Position numbers and translations under genes: made by a program
Part shown: positions 9,432-18,256 of the stretch, in pieces
Numbering within the stretch: position 1 is the first letter of the stretch
Layout of the letters: every line of letters begins with the position of its first letter
The notes under the pieces: model-generated
The model's database searches: none
What the model was told of the DNA's origin: nothing
Seen by the model: only the letters and a program-made list of their open reading frames with translations
NCBI GenBank assembly: GCA_037127915.1
Contig: JBAXXL010000007.1
Location: 49,887 to 113,886 of the forward strand
Length of the DNA stretch: 64,000 nt
Source: JBAXXL01 sp037127915
GTDB taxonomy: Bacteria > Bacteroidota > Ignavibacteria > Kapaibacteriales > UBA2268
Direction of reading: 5' to 3'

Positions 9432-11045
9432 TTACAATTTTACTATTTTAGCAGTATAAGTATTAGTTTTACTGATAATTACAACAAAATATATTCCTTT
9501 ATTTAAGGCACTTAAATCAATTTCGGTTTGTGTGCTAGTAATTTCGGCTTTGTAAATTTCTTCGCCGAGGAAATCGATAATAACAAGTTGAGATTTCCCT
9601 AATTCTACACTCCTAACATTTATTTTTTCTGAAAACGGGTTAGGATAAACACTTATCGAAAGCTCTTCCCTATCATTTAAAACTGATGTAACACCTACTT
9701 TGGGGCTAGGCATTGTGTCCAATTGTAATTTCCAACCCTTATTGACTCCGCTTCCTGAATATGCTCCACGATAAACCCAAGTACACGAATCACCATTAAA
9801 ATCCTTATTCCACCAATTGAGAGTTTGAAAAATATCACTTGAAGACTGTGTTCCAATAAGTTGCCCAGCTTTGGGGTATAAATTAAGAGTATTTATGTCT
9901 TCTGTAGGAGAGTTCACATAAATTGATGCATTGCCATAAGTATCAGTTATATTATCATCCATATTATCGAAATTTGTTATTGGTGATGCGGCAAAAACTG
10001 CGTTCGCGTTGCAGTATTGTAGATATTTAGTATTAGCATTATAGAGCCTTATTCCACCTGATGAATTGTTTACCCATAGTGTATTATGAAAAATCTTTAT
10101 GTTTTGAGGTTGAACACCATTTTGCGAAGAAATATACACAGCGCGAAAGCCTTCAGAATCGAAGCGGTTAACAAATATATTATTGTATAAACAGATATTA
10201 CCGGTACCTTGGAACAGAGCTTCATTCGGATTTTGCCAAAAGAAATTACCATAAATCTCATAATAATCATTAGCACCCCAACCCTTTAGCGGGAAACCTC
10301 CAACTAACAAATTAGGTCTTGCCATACTTCCCGATGAACCATTTGATTCTTTCGAAAAAACATTATGACGGATTATCGTTTTGCCATTTACGGCGGTTCC
10401 TTCACAATCATCTCTAACGCTATCCAATTGATGTTTAATTTCAATATTATATCCGATAGTGTTTGCAATATAATTGTTTTCAATTATACCATTAACAAAA
10501 GGTTTACCCCCGTCTGAATTTCCGAGATACATTCCGGTTCCGGCACCAATAATCTTGTTTTTTCGGATAATCCAGTTCCAAGCAGGGCATTTAGTGCTGA
10601 TGCCGACAATCTGCTGATTATTGCCGTAATTTATGATATTCATATACTCTAAAGTAATATGATGAGCCCAATTACCAGCGGTTCCTTCTGCTTTAACAGC
10701 ATCAACTGAAATATCTTTCCCGTCGAGTTGAAGATTTTTGATTACTAAGAATGAGGATTTGGTTATGCTTATAGTGTTACTACCCGATTGAGCTTCGAAA
10801 ACAGTGGTATATAAATCACTATTACCTATTATTACAATCGGTTGCGTTTCCGTTCCGTTCCTATCGACCACCTTTAAATTGCCTGTATATGTCCCGGCTG
10901 TGAGATATAGTGTATCACCGGCTACCAACGAACTCAAAAATGATTTGTAGTTTTCGGGATTTGCAGTTATTAAATTCGCTATAGTATTTTCAGGAAATGA
11001 AAAAACTAAACAAATCAGTAGAGAATAAAAGTAGAATTTTTTCAT
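9432..11045 (-). CDS. T9SS-exported right-handed beta-helix protein
   Basis: A 537-residue secreted protein. After a signal peptide (residues 1-23) it shows repeated short beta segments rich in Asn, Ile and Gly (NGIIENNYIANTIGYNIEIKH and similar), which mark a right-handed parallel beta helix of the pectate-lyase/chondroitinase-B type. The N-terminal part (LVAGDTLYLTAGTYTGNLKV) resembles the start of alginate lyase or chondroitinase B-like helices. No catalytic residues can be assigned, so it may bind or cleave a polysaccharide or be structural. The C-terminus is a T9SS type A sorting domain (SVYPNPFSEKINV, ending AKIVKL). Confidence 0.8.
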   Translation of the reverse strand: MKKFYFYSLLICLVFSFPENTIANLITANPENYKSFLSSLVAGDTLYLTAGTYTGNLKVVDRNGTETQPIVIIGNSDLYTTVFEAQSGSNTISITKSSFLVIKNLQLDGKDISVDAVKAEGTAGNWAHHITLEYMNIINYGNNQQIVGISTKCPAWNWIIRKNKIIGAGTGMYLGNSDGGKPFVNGIIENNYIANTIGYNIEIKHQLDSVRDDCEGTAVNGKTIIRHNVFSKESNGSSGSMARPNLLVGGFPLKGWGANDYYEIYGNFFWQNPNEALFQGTGNICLYNNIFVNRFDSEGFRAVYISSQNGVQPQNIKIFHNTLWVNNSSGGIRLYNANTKYLQYCNANAVFAASPITNFDNMDDNITDTYGNASIYVNSPTEDINTLNLYPKAGQLIGTQSSSDIFQTLNWWNKDFNGDSCTWVYRGAYSGSGVNKGWKLQLDTMPSPKVGVTSVLNDREELSISVYPNPFSEKINVRSVELGKSQLVIIDFLGEEIYKAEITSTQTEIDLSALNKGIYFVVIISKTNTYTAKIVKL

Positions 11046-11162
11046 GGATAATTTCGCAATTGAATAATAAAATATCTGCTAATTTATAAAATTCTTTTGA
11101 TATATTTTGTATTTAAAAAGAATTTATTTATTTTTGGTATAATATTTTTTATGGAGTTTAAA

Positions 11163-12245
11163 ATGAAATTTACTATTGTTTCTATAATCTTGCTATTTTC
11201 CCTAATAAATCTATATTCCAATGACGATCCATATATCGAATCAACTGGTGGGATATTATATCCTATGAAACAAACTAGAATATCTATTAAAAAAGAATTA
11301 TTATCATTTTATTGCAATGAAGACACTACTTATGGAGATATGGGCGGTTATGCAAATGTCAAAGTAAACTTCGATTTTTTTAATCCTGATGACACAACAA
11401 TTAAAACATTAGTTGGGTTCGCAGCAAGAGGTGAAGATGTTAAGAATTTTATAATAAAATTTGAAGGCAAAAAGTTAACCTATAAAAAAATGTCAACGGA
11501 TAATATTGATAGTGCACTTACTATCTTCGATCCATTATCATCAAAAAATTTGTATATTATTTACTTATTCGAAGTGCCATTCAAGCCGGGTTTAAATAAA
11601 ATCGAACATTCCTATGATTTTTTGGCAGTTAATCAATTTGGAGATTATGAATATGTTCTCACAACTGGTGCGAAATGGGCAGGTGAAAAAATCGGCCAAC
11701 TCACAATTGATCTAACAATGAATAATTCTAAATTCTTAGAAATATGCTCTGACTCTTTAATAACATCTGAATTTAAAACTGAAGTAATTGGTAAAGGAAA
11801 ATTCTTTTTCGATAGAGGCTTTTTATGTTCATATATTTTAGACGGAAAATTACGACTAACCACCGTAAATTATAGACCTAAAAAAGATTTAATGTTTAAT
11901 AATAAAATCATACCTATTATGCAATACTTCAATGATACAGAATTGAATGAATTTGATTTTGAAATCTTTAATGCGCTAAACAGAAGAAACTTAGAATGCT
12001 TTACTCAAACTATAACCTTAAATGACTTAAATTTAATTGAAAATGGTATTTACGCTGAATATGGTTATGACATAACGGATGCCAAAATTAAATCAATTTT
12101 TTCAAAAGTACCCTGGTATTCTCCAAATCTTAAATTAAAACTTAAGGACATTAAACTTAATAGCAAAGATAAGGTATTTTTAAAACAAGTTTTAGTAAAA
12201 AAGAAACAGTTGCTACTTAATGATAATAAAAAGTATTCGAAATAG
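11163..12245 (+). CDS. Secreted YARHG-domain protein
   Basis: A 360-residue exported protein. The start chosen is the ATG at 11163, with GGAG six bases upstream and a clean signal peptide (MKFTIVSIILLFSLINLYS). A longer frame from TTG at 11097 would add 22 residues. Residues 20-250 form a beta-rich domain resembling the DUF4424-type region found with YARHG in other Bacteroidota proteins (an assignment from memory). The C-terminus carries a YARHG domain (IYAEYGYDI ... FSKVPWYSPN), a small extracellular domain of unknown function. There is no T9SS tail. It stands alone among - strand genes. The function is not known. Confidence 0.75.
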   Translation: MKFTIVSIILLFSLINLYSNDDPYIESTGGILYPMKQTRISIKKELLSFYCNEDTTYGDMGGYANVKVNFDFFNPDDTTIKTLVGFAARGEDVKNFIIKFEGKKLTYKKMSTDNIDSALTIFDPLSSKNLYIIYLFEVPFKPGLNKIEHSYDFLAVNQFGDYEYVLTTGAKWAGEKIGQLTIDLTMNNSKFLEICSDSLITSEFKTEVIGKGKFFFDRGFLCSYILDGKLRLTTVNYRPKKDLMFNNKIIPIMQYFNDTELNEFDFEIFNALNRRNLECFTQTITLNDLNLIENGIYAEYGYDITDAKIKSIFSKVPWYSPNLKLKLKDIKLNSKDKVFLKQVLVKKKQLLLNDNKKYSK

Positions 12246-12258
12246 GACTAATTCTTCC

Positions 12259-12789
12259 CTATTTCCCGCTTTTCAATTCTTTCCGCCACACAGATAGGCT
12301 TATTACAGTATCATTTACTACATCATAGAATTTGATTTCGTTGTTTTTTGGATATACATAAAAGTTGAAGTGTGTTACATAGTTCGTACCGTTATCTTCA
12401 CCAGCTTTCACCCAATAATACTCTTCGTTAGATTCTTTTGGAGTATCATAAATCCAAACCATTAAATGACGTTTTCCTTTGGTCTGCTTTTCTATGTATT
12501 TTCCTCTTTCCTTAACTTCTGGAAGTGCCAAAATCATATCACAAATCTTCTGTTCATTTTTATCGCGAATTAAGGGCTTGTCAAGATTATCGAGATTTAC
12601 CGGATCGGTCTCAATCGAATCCCAAAGTCCGGTTGTATCAACTTTCTTTTGCTTGACTACTTTCGGATTAACCGTTTCTTTAACATCTTTATATGCTTTT
12701 TCGAAATCTATTTTTTTATTCCAAAAATCTGAATCGCAAGCAGTTAATATTACAATTAGACTCAAATAAACGAGTATATTCTTTTTCAT
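12259..12789 (-). CDS. Predicted lipoprotein, function unknown
   Basis: A 176-residue protein with a lipoprotein signal peptide: MKKNILVYLSLIVI followed by the lipobox LTAC, Cys18 being the lipidated residue. The mature part has a charged linker (to about residue 75), then a compact mixed alpha/beta region containing two Trp-Tyr segments (EEYYWVKAGED, THFNFYVYPKNNEIKFYDV). I recognise no family. The ribosome site AAAGGAAT precedes the ATG. It converges with the YARHG gene with 13 bases between stops. Confidence 0.65.
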   Translation of the reverse strand: MKKNILVYLSLIVILTACDSDFWNKKIDFEKAYKDVKETVNPKVVKQKKVDTTGLWDSIETDPVNLDNLDKPLIRDKNEQKICDMILALPEVKERGKYIEKQTKGKRHLMVWIYDTPKESNEEYYWVKAGEDNGTNYVTHFNFYVYPKNNEIKFYDVVNDTVISLSVWRKELKSGK

Positions 12790-12947
12790 TGTTAATTATT
12801 CCTTTATTCTAAATTTTTCAATATTCATTTCCTAATAGCTTTAAATCGGCTTTTTTTCGAATGCTGTAATCATACAAATTTTCAAAACAGATTATTTAAA
12901 ATCAAAACTAACATTTTTTTAATAAATATTAGGTAAAACATTTTTTT

Positions 12948-12965
12948 AATTAGAATATTCTAATT
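12948..12965. promoter_or_regulatory. Palindromic operator 1 of the MarR regulator
   Basis: AATTAGAATATTCTAATT is a perfect 18-bp inverted repeat ending 11 bases before the marR-type ATG and abutting a TAATTTTG promoter element. The same core TTAGAATATTCTAA recurs before the ATPase gene, which points to autorepression. Confidence 0.75.
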
Positions 12966-12972
12966 AATTTTG
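12965..12972 (+). promoter_or_regulatory. TAATTTTG promoter element of the MarR gene
   Basis: Exact match to TAnnTTTG, overlapping the last base of operator 1. It lies only four bases before the ATG at 12977, so the transcript would be leaderless or nearly so. No clear -33 box is seen. Confidence 0.45.
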
Positions 12973-12976
12973 CCTT

Positions 12977-13393
12977 ATGAATGAATTACAAAATATAATT
13001 GCTTTATTATCAAGAGAGATTGTAGAGTTAGAAGAATCCGCAAAGGAACAATTTAGTTTCAACGAACTAACTTTGACCCAAATGCATTATCTCGAAACAA
13101 TTAATCAACAACAAAATCCAAATCTGACTGAGTTGGCATTGGAAATGGGCTTAACGAAACCTTCAGTCACAGTCGCAATCGATAAATTAATTGAGAAAGA
13201 ATATGTTTATAAAGTAAAATCAGATGAAGATAGAAGAAGTATGCATTTACATCTAACGGAGAAAGGTAAGTTGTTAAATCAGATGCATGATTACGCTCAT
13301 AAACTATTGGCTGAAAGAATGATTAGTGTCTTCGATGATGATGAATTAACAGTTCTGAAACAACTTTTGAAAAAATATCTAAACAGAAAATAA
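12977..13393 (+). CDS. MarR-family transcriptional regulator
   Basis: A 138-residue winged-helix regulator. The recognition helix-turn-helix is around residues 50-72 (LTELALEMGLTKPSVTVAIDKL), and the wing carries the typical DRRS at 85-88. Flanking helices at both ends form the dimer interface. MarR proteins bind palindromes as dimers and usually release DNA on binding a ligand or on oxidation or metal change. Two near-identical palindromes flank the gene, one in its own promoter and one between it and the P-type ATPase. It is therefore very likely an autorepressor that also controls the transporter. The inducer is unknown, although an ion carried by the ATPase is an obvious candidate. Confidence 0.88.
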   Translation: MNELQNIIALLSREIVELEESAKEQFSFNELTLTQMHYLETINQQQNPNLTELALEMGLTKPSVTVAIDKLIEKEYVYKVKSDEDRRSMHLHLTEKGKLLNQMHDYAHKLLAERMISVFDDDELTVLKQLLKKYLNRK

Positions 13394-13408
13394 TTATTTT
13401 TGATAATA

Positions 13409-13424
13409 GTTAGAATATTCTAAC
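13409..13424. promoter_or_regulatory. Palindromic operator 2, upstream of the P-type ATPase
   Basis: GTTAGAATATTCTAAC is a perfect 16-bp inverted repeat with the same 14-bp core as operator 1. It lies 30 bases before the ATPase start, in a 61-bp gap that would otherwise be ordinary intra-operon spacing. A TTTG at 13399-13402 could be the -33 box of a second promoter. Confidence 0.75.
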
Positions 13425-13454
13425 ATTATTAATTAACTACAAATTTATAAAATT

Positions 13455-16010
13455 ATGAATGTAACTTTCGAATCAGAAAAATTTAAAGGCCTCTCCGAAA
13501 AAGAGGCAAATGCAAAATTAGCATCAGAAGGCTATAATGAGTTAAACTCATCGAAGCCGAAAAATATCTTTTCAATTATGATTGGTGTTATCAAAGAGCC
13601 AATGTTTATGCTTTTGGTTGCTTGCGGAACATTATACCTAATTCTGGGTGATGTACAGGAAGGTATTATGCTGTTAGGTTTTGTTTTTGTAATTATGGGT
13701 ATTGAGTTTTTCCAAGAAAGAAAAACAGAAAAAGCTCTTGATGCTTTAAAGGATTTAGCCAGCCCCAGAGCTCTGGTTATACGCGATGGAGTAGAGAAAC
13801 GCATTGCAGGTCGGGAAGTAGTAACCGAAGATATAGTTGTTTTACAAGAAGGAGACCGAGTACCGGCAGACGGTACCGTACTTTATTCCATTAATTTAAA
13901 AGCCGATGAATCACTTTTAACCGGTGAGTCGGTGCCGGTAGATAAAATTGAATGGGATGGTGTAAAGGAAGATACTGTACCGGGTGGAGATGATTTACCT
14001 TTTGTTTACTCTGGATCGATGATTGTTCAAGGTACCGGTATTTATAAAGTAAGTAGAACAGGAATGAATACTGAGATTGGAAAAATCGGTAAAGCAATAG
14101 AAAACGTCAAAGAAGAACCTACAAAATTAAACAAAGAGATGGGTAAACTAATTAAGAGAATTGCAATTATCGGAGCTATTTTATGTATTCTGGTAGTTGT
14201 AGTATTCACGCTAACACGCGGTAGTTTATTGAATGGTTTTTTAGCTGGTATAACACTAGCTATGGCTATGTTGCCTGAGGAATTTCCGGTTGTATTGACC
14301 ATCTTTTTAGCAATAGGTGCTTGGAGAATGTCAAAAAAGAATGTCCTAACACGAAAACCTTCCGCTATTGAAACTTTAGGCTCTGCTACTGTACTTTGTA
14401 CTGATAAAACAGGAACACTAACTCAAAACAAAATGACCATCACTAAACTATATAATAGTAATGACATACTAAGTGTTGAAAAAGAATTGCACGATGACTA
14501 TCACGAAATTATAGAATACGGTATTTTATCGAGCCAAGCCTCTCCATTCGATCCGATGGAGAAAGCAATTACCAATTTAGGTGACCAATATTTAAAGAAT
14601 ACTGAACACATTCACGAAGATTGGACAATGATAAGAGAGTATTCCCTTTCCCGTGAGCTCTTAGCTATGTCGCGAGTTTTTAGAAATACTGTTACCCAGG
14701 AATTAACTATTGCTTCGAAAGGAGCCCCTGAAGCAATTTTTGATCTATGCCATCTTGATTCAGAAACTATTAAGAAACACGAAAAAGCTGTTGAAGAAAT
14801 GGCAGGATCCGGCCTTAGAGTTATCGGTGTTGCAAAAGCATTGATCAATTCCAGCGACTTACCCGATATACAACATGATTTTGATTTTGAGTTTATTGGA
14901 TTAATCGGGCTTACCGACCCAATACGTGAAACAGTCCCAATGGCGGTTAAAGAGTGCTATGACGCTGGAATACGAGTAATTATGATTACAGGCGATTATC
15001 CAATCACGGCTAAAAATATTGCAAAAGAAATTGGATTGACGGATTACGATAATTGTATTACCGGCGCTGAACTGACACTTATGAGTGAAGATGAATTAGC
15101 CGAAAGAATCAAAAATGTCAATGTGTTTGCTCGGGTTATACCTGAACAAAAATTGAAAATAGTAAATGCTTTAAAGAAAAATGGCGAAATCGTGGCAATG
15201 ACCGGTGATGGAGTTAATGATGCACCCGCTCTAAAAGCCGCGAATATTGGTATCGCAATGGGTGAAAAAGGAACTGATGTTGCGCGCGAAGCTTCGTCGC
15301 TTGTTCTAATGGATGATAATTTTTCTTCAATTGTCGGTGCGGTAAGAATGGGACGTAGAATATTTGACAACCTTCAAAAAGCTTTGACTTATATCTTTGC
15401 TATACATGTTCCTATTGCCGGACTATCATTAATCCCGATTTTCTTTGCAAAATTGCCGCTACTACTTTGGCCGGTGCATATTGTGTTTCTTGAGCTAATT
15501 ATAGACCCGGCTTGTTCCATAATTTTCGAAGCTGAAAAAGAAGAGAAAAATGTAATGAATAGACCTCCAAAGGATATAAATGAACCATTTTTTGGAGCCA
15601 AAAAAATATTTATGAGCTGTTTGCAAGGTGTTGGTATAATGGTATTAGTATTTTTGGTTTATTTTTATGGATATTCCAATGGTATGTTGACTGAAAAAAT
15701 CAGGGCTTTATCTTTTGTTACTTTAATTGCAGGTAATATTGCAGTTATATTATCTAATCGCTCTTGGTCTAAAACCATTTTCCAAATAATTGTATCTCCA
15801 AATAAAACTGTAAAATGGGTCGTTGGTGGTGCAATAATCTTCTTACTAATTATTCTCAATGTTCCTTTTTTACTAAATTTATTCCAGTTTTCCAGTATTT
15901 CCTTTTTCGAAGGTCTAATTTGTGCCGTGATCGGTTTTGCTAGCATTGCTTGGTTTGAGATTTATAAATATTTTAAAATTAAAAGAAATATTAATAGTAG
16001 TATAATCTAA
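13455..16010 (+). CDS. P-type cation-transporting ATPase (P2-like)
   Basis: An 851-residue ion pump. It has the N-terminal cation-ATPase domain, the actuator loop with LLTGESVPVDK, the phosphorylation motif DKTGTLTQ with Asp317, and the hinge motif TGDGVNDAPAL near residue 584. Ten membrane segments are expected. The overall layout is that of Ca2+/cation P2 ATPases. However, the fourth membrane segment reads PEEFP (274-278) rather than PEGLP, and the sixth reads FLELIIDPA in place of the N-x-x-T-D-G pattern, so the transported ion cannot be named. Its promoter region contains the MarR operator. Confidence 0.9.
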   Translation: MNVTFESEKFKGLSEKEANAKLASEGYNELNSSKPKNIFSIMIGVIKEPMFMLLVACGTLYLILGDVQEGIMLLGFVFVIMGIEFFQERKTEKALDALKDLASPRALVIRDGVEKRIAGREVVTEDIVVLQEGDRVPADGTVLYSINLKADESLLTGESVPVDKIEWDGVKEDTVPGGDDLPFVYSGSMIVQGTGIYKVSRTGMNTEIGKIGKAIENVKEEPTKLNKEMGKLIKRIAIIGAILCILVVVVFTLTRGSLLNGFLAGITLAMAMLPEEFPVVLTIFLAIGAWRMSKKNVLTRKPSAIETLGSATVLCTDKTGTLTQNKMTITKLYNSNDILSVEKELHDDYHEIIEYGILSSQASPFDPMEKAITNLGDQYLKNTEHIHEDWTMIREYSLSRELLAMSRVFRNTVTQELTIASKGAPEAIFDLCHLDSETIKKHEKAVEEMAGSGLRVIGVAKALINSSDLPDIQHDFDFEFIGLIGLTDPIRETVPMAVKECYDAGIRVIMITGDYPITAKNIAKEIGLTDYDNCITGAELTLMSEDELAERIKNVNVFARVIPEQKLKIVNALKKNGEIVAMTGDGVNDAPALKAANIGIAMGEKGTDVAREASSLVLMDDNFSSIVGAVRMGRRIFDNLQKALTYIFAIHVPIAGLSLIPIFFAKLPLLLWPVHIVFLELIIDPACSIIFEAEKEEKNVMNRPPKDINEPFFGAKKIFMSCLQGVGIMVLVFLVYFYGYSNGMLTEKIRALSFVTLIAGNIAVILSNRSWSKTIFQIIVSPNKTVKWVVGGAIIFLLIILNVPFLLNLFQFSSISFFEGLICAVIGFASIAWFEIYKYFKIKRNINSSII

Positions 16011-16109
16011 AACAAATAGTAAACTGATTAAATTGGTCGTATTTTTTTCTAATTAAAAAAATATTTGTAATTTGGTATTGTAAATATATACTATAATTAA
16101 AAAGGAAGT

Positions 16110-16484
16110 ATGCTTTTAAATCAAAAGTCCATATTAGTCGCCGAAGATGAGGATATAAACTTCCTTTATATTAAGGAAGTTTTAAAAACACTTAATGTTA
16201 ATGTACTACATGCCAGAAATGGTGTCGAAGCTGTTAGCTATTGCAAAAATGATAATACTATTGTACTCGTATTGATGGATATTAAAATGCCAATAATGAA
16301 TGGTTACGAGGCAACAAAAGAAATACGTAGGTTTAAGCCATATTTGGCAATTATAGCACAAACAGCTTTCGCGCTTTTAGAAGATAGAAGGCGTACATTG
16401 GAATGCGGTTGTAATGACTATATATCAAAGCCTTTCTCTAGAGAAGCTTTAATCAATTTGATAAAAAAATATTTAAATGGTTGA
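16110..16484 (+). CDS. Stand-alone response-regulator receiver domain (CheY-like)
   Basis: A 124-residue single receiver domain with no output domain. The acidic pocket is EDED at residues 12-15, the phospho-acceptor is Asp57 in LVLMDIKMP, the switch Thr is Thr85 and the conserved Lys is Lys107 in SKPFS. These are the residues used for phosphotransfer from a histidine kinase. The sequence resembles receiver domains found at the C-terminus of hybrid kinases (IKMPIMNGYEATKEIR). No kinase is nearby, so the partner is unknown. A ribosome site GGAAG lies directly before the ATG. Confidence 0.9.
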   Translation: MLLNQKSILVAEDEDINFLYIKEVLKTLNVNVLHARNGVEAVSYCKNDNTIVLVLMDIKMPIMNGYEATKEIRRFKPYLAIIAQTAFALLEDRRRTLECGCNDYISKPFSREALINLIKKYLNG

Positions 16485-16523
16485 TTTTTTTCAGTTTTTT
16501 ATTTTTAAAAGGATCAATGAAAT

Positions 16524-17240
16524 ATGAGTCAAGAAATTTACCACACACCAAAAATCAACATTACACCTGAAAACAGTTTTCGCGGTGACGAAATTCGACC
16601 AGCGATTTATGATTTAATTAAGAAAGATAAACCGGAGATTACAAAAAACTCCATTATCTCCATTGAGGAGCTTAATAAGTACAGGATGCTACATCTGTCT
16701 ATGATAGTTCAGCAAGAAAAAGGCGACGCTGACAAATTGGATAAAGAGGTTGTAGAATCAATTGCTAACAACAAGATATTATCAGAAAATATTGAGGATA
16801 CAGTTGATGATAATTTAACCACTGGACAAAAAGTTGCAGATGAAGTAGCTAGATTCGGTGGTAGTTGGAAATTCATAATTCTTTTCTTTTCTTTTATTAT
16901 GGTTTGGATGATTATAAACTTATGGTTTATAATGAGTAAACCATTTGATCCTTATCCATTTATACTTTTGAATTTAGTATTATCTTGTTTAGCGGCTATC
17001 CAAGCTCCGATTATAATGATGAGCCAGAATCGCCAAGAGGAAAAGGACCGAATCAGAAACGAACATGATTATAAAGTCAATCTTAAAGCTGAATTGGAAA
17101 TAAAAATTCTTAATGAAAAAATTGACCACATGATAGTCAATCATAACCGACGTTTATTTGAGACACAAGAGATTCTAACTGAAATATTAGATGATATGAT
17201 GAATGATGTACATAGCTTGATGAAAAATAAGAATGATTAA
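16524..17240 (+). CDS. DUF1003 membrane protein
   Basis: A 238-residue protein of the DUF1003 family. A soluble N-terminus (to about 105) precedes the family core: ADEVARFGGSWKFI, two transmembrane segments (about 115-135 and 145-165) separated by FDPYPFILLNL, then QAPIIMMSQNRQEEKDR and a basic coiled-coil tail. The family is widespread and its molecular role is not established. The stop overlaps or touches the start of the SMR exporter gene, suggesting co-expression. Confidence 0.85.
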   Translation: MSQEIYHTPKINITPENSFRGDEIRPAIYDLIKKDKPEITKNSIISIEELNKYRMLHLSMIVQQEKGDADKLDKEVVESIANNKILSENIEDTVDDNLTTGQKVADEVARFGGSWKFIILFFSFIMVWMIINLWFIMSKPFDPYPFILLNLVLSCLAAIQAPIIMMSQNRQEEKDRIRNEHDYKVNLKAELEIKILNEKIDHMIVNHNRRLFETQEILTEILDDMMNDVHSLMKNKND

Positions 17241-17241
17241 T

Positions 17242-17559
17242 ATGAGTTGGGTATATTTATTTTTAGCTGGAATATTAGAAGTAGCTTGGGCTGTGGGAAT
17301 GGTTTATACATCAGGCTGGACTAAATTGACTCCAAGTATATTAACACTATTAGCAATGGCTTTAGGCATTTATCTATTATCAATCTCAATAAAAACTATT
17401 CCATTGGGAACTGCTTACGCTGTATGGACAGGAATTGGAACAGTTGGAACTGTTATTTACGGGATATTGTTTTTTAAGGAGCCGGTGGATATTATTCGCG
17501 TAGTGTGTATTTTATTGATAATAATTGGAATAGTTGGGTTGAAGCTATTCTCTAAATAA
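17242..17559 (+). CDS. Small multidrug resistance family exporter, SugE/Gdx type
   Basis: About 105 residues with four membrane helices. Glu near residue 12 in AGILEVAWA is the coupling residue of SMR exporters. The sequence LGTAYAVWTGIGTVG and the closing GIVGLKL match the SugE/Gdx branch, members of which export guanidinium in exchange for protons, rather than the EmrE polyaromatic-cation branch. I see no guanidine riboswitch upstream, since the gene directly follows the DUF1003 gene. The ATG at 17242 is chosen; an in-frame ATG at 17233 would overlap the upstream gene by eight bases. Confidence 0.85.
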   Translation: MSWVYLFLAGILEVAWAVGMVYTSGWTKLTPSILTLLAMALGIYLLSISIKTIPLGTAYAVWTGIGTVGTVIYGILFFKEPVDIIRVVCILLIIIGIVGLKLFSK

Positions 17560-17605
17560 AAAATTAAAGTTATAATTATAATAACAAAAGATTTCGAGGT
17601 ATACA

Positions 17606-18256
17606 ATGGCAGAATTTGAAAATTATGTTCAAGATGAACAAGATCCAAAAGTAGTTGAAAAGGTTTTCGGTAAACTAACTGCTTTATTAACTTCCGGTGA
17701 AACTATCCAATATATAGCTGTTCAAAAAAAGCCGGTCGCAAACATTACACCTGATAGTATTGTATTGACAAATAAACGAATCATCATTTGCAAACCCAAA
17801 AACCTGGGTTTAACAATGGAATTTATAGAATATTTTTGGAAAGATGTAAAGAATTGCCAAATGAAAGAAGAACTTTTTGGTGCCAGCTTCACTATAATCC
17901 TATTAAATAATGAGCTTTATCCAATTGACTTTATCCCAAAAATTCAAGCTCGCCGATTATATAAAATAGCGCAAGAACAAGAAGAACTTCACCGCGAATT
18001 AATAAGAGAACGTGATCTTGAAGAAAAAAGAGCGTCAGCTGGAAGCGTATATATGACTCCTGCCCCACCGATTCAAGAAAACATTACTCCAATTTCCAAA
18101 CAGGTACAAGAACTTGAAGCAGAACAGCCGAATATTGAACCAAAGCCGGATGAGATTATGAATTCACTTCAAAAATTAAAGACTCTTTTTGAAGCCGGGT
18201 TACTAACTCAAGAAGAATTCGAAAATAAAAAAGCCGATATACTATCCAGATTTTAG
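17606..18256 (+). CDS. PH-like domain protein with C-terminal SHOCT motif
   Basis: A 216-residue soluble protein. Residues 20-120 resemble a bacterial PH domain (GETIQYIAVQKK ... IVLTNKRIIICKPK ... YFWKDVKNCQMKEELFG ... FTIILLNNE). A charged helical linker (EEQEELHRELIRERDLEEKRA type) and a Pro-rich stretch follow. The last 32 residues are a SHOCT motif (LQKLKTLFEAGLLTQEEFENKKADIL), a short domain thought to promote oligomerisation. The function is unknown. Confidence 0.8.
   Translation: MAEFENYVQDEQDPKVVEKVFGKLTALLTSGETIQYIAVQKKPVANITPDSIVLTNKRIIICKPKNLGLTMEFIEYFWKDVKNCQMKEELFGASFTIILLNNELYPIDFIPKIQARRLYKIAQEQEELHRELIRERDLEEKRASAGSVYMTPAPPIQENITPISKQVQELEAEQPNIEPKPDEIMNSLQKLKTLFEAGLLTQEEFENKKADILSRF

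Noticed and set aside
17233..17241. ATG at 17233 as the start of the SMR exporter
   Set aside because: It would only add Met-Ile-Asn before the conserved MSW start and overlaps the previous gene. Neither start has a good ribosome site, so this is a mild preference.
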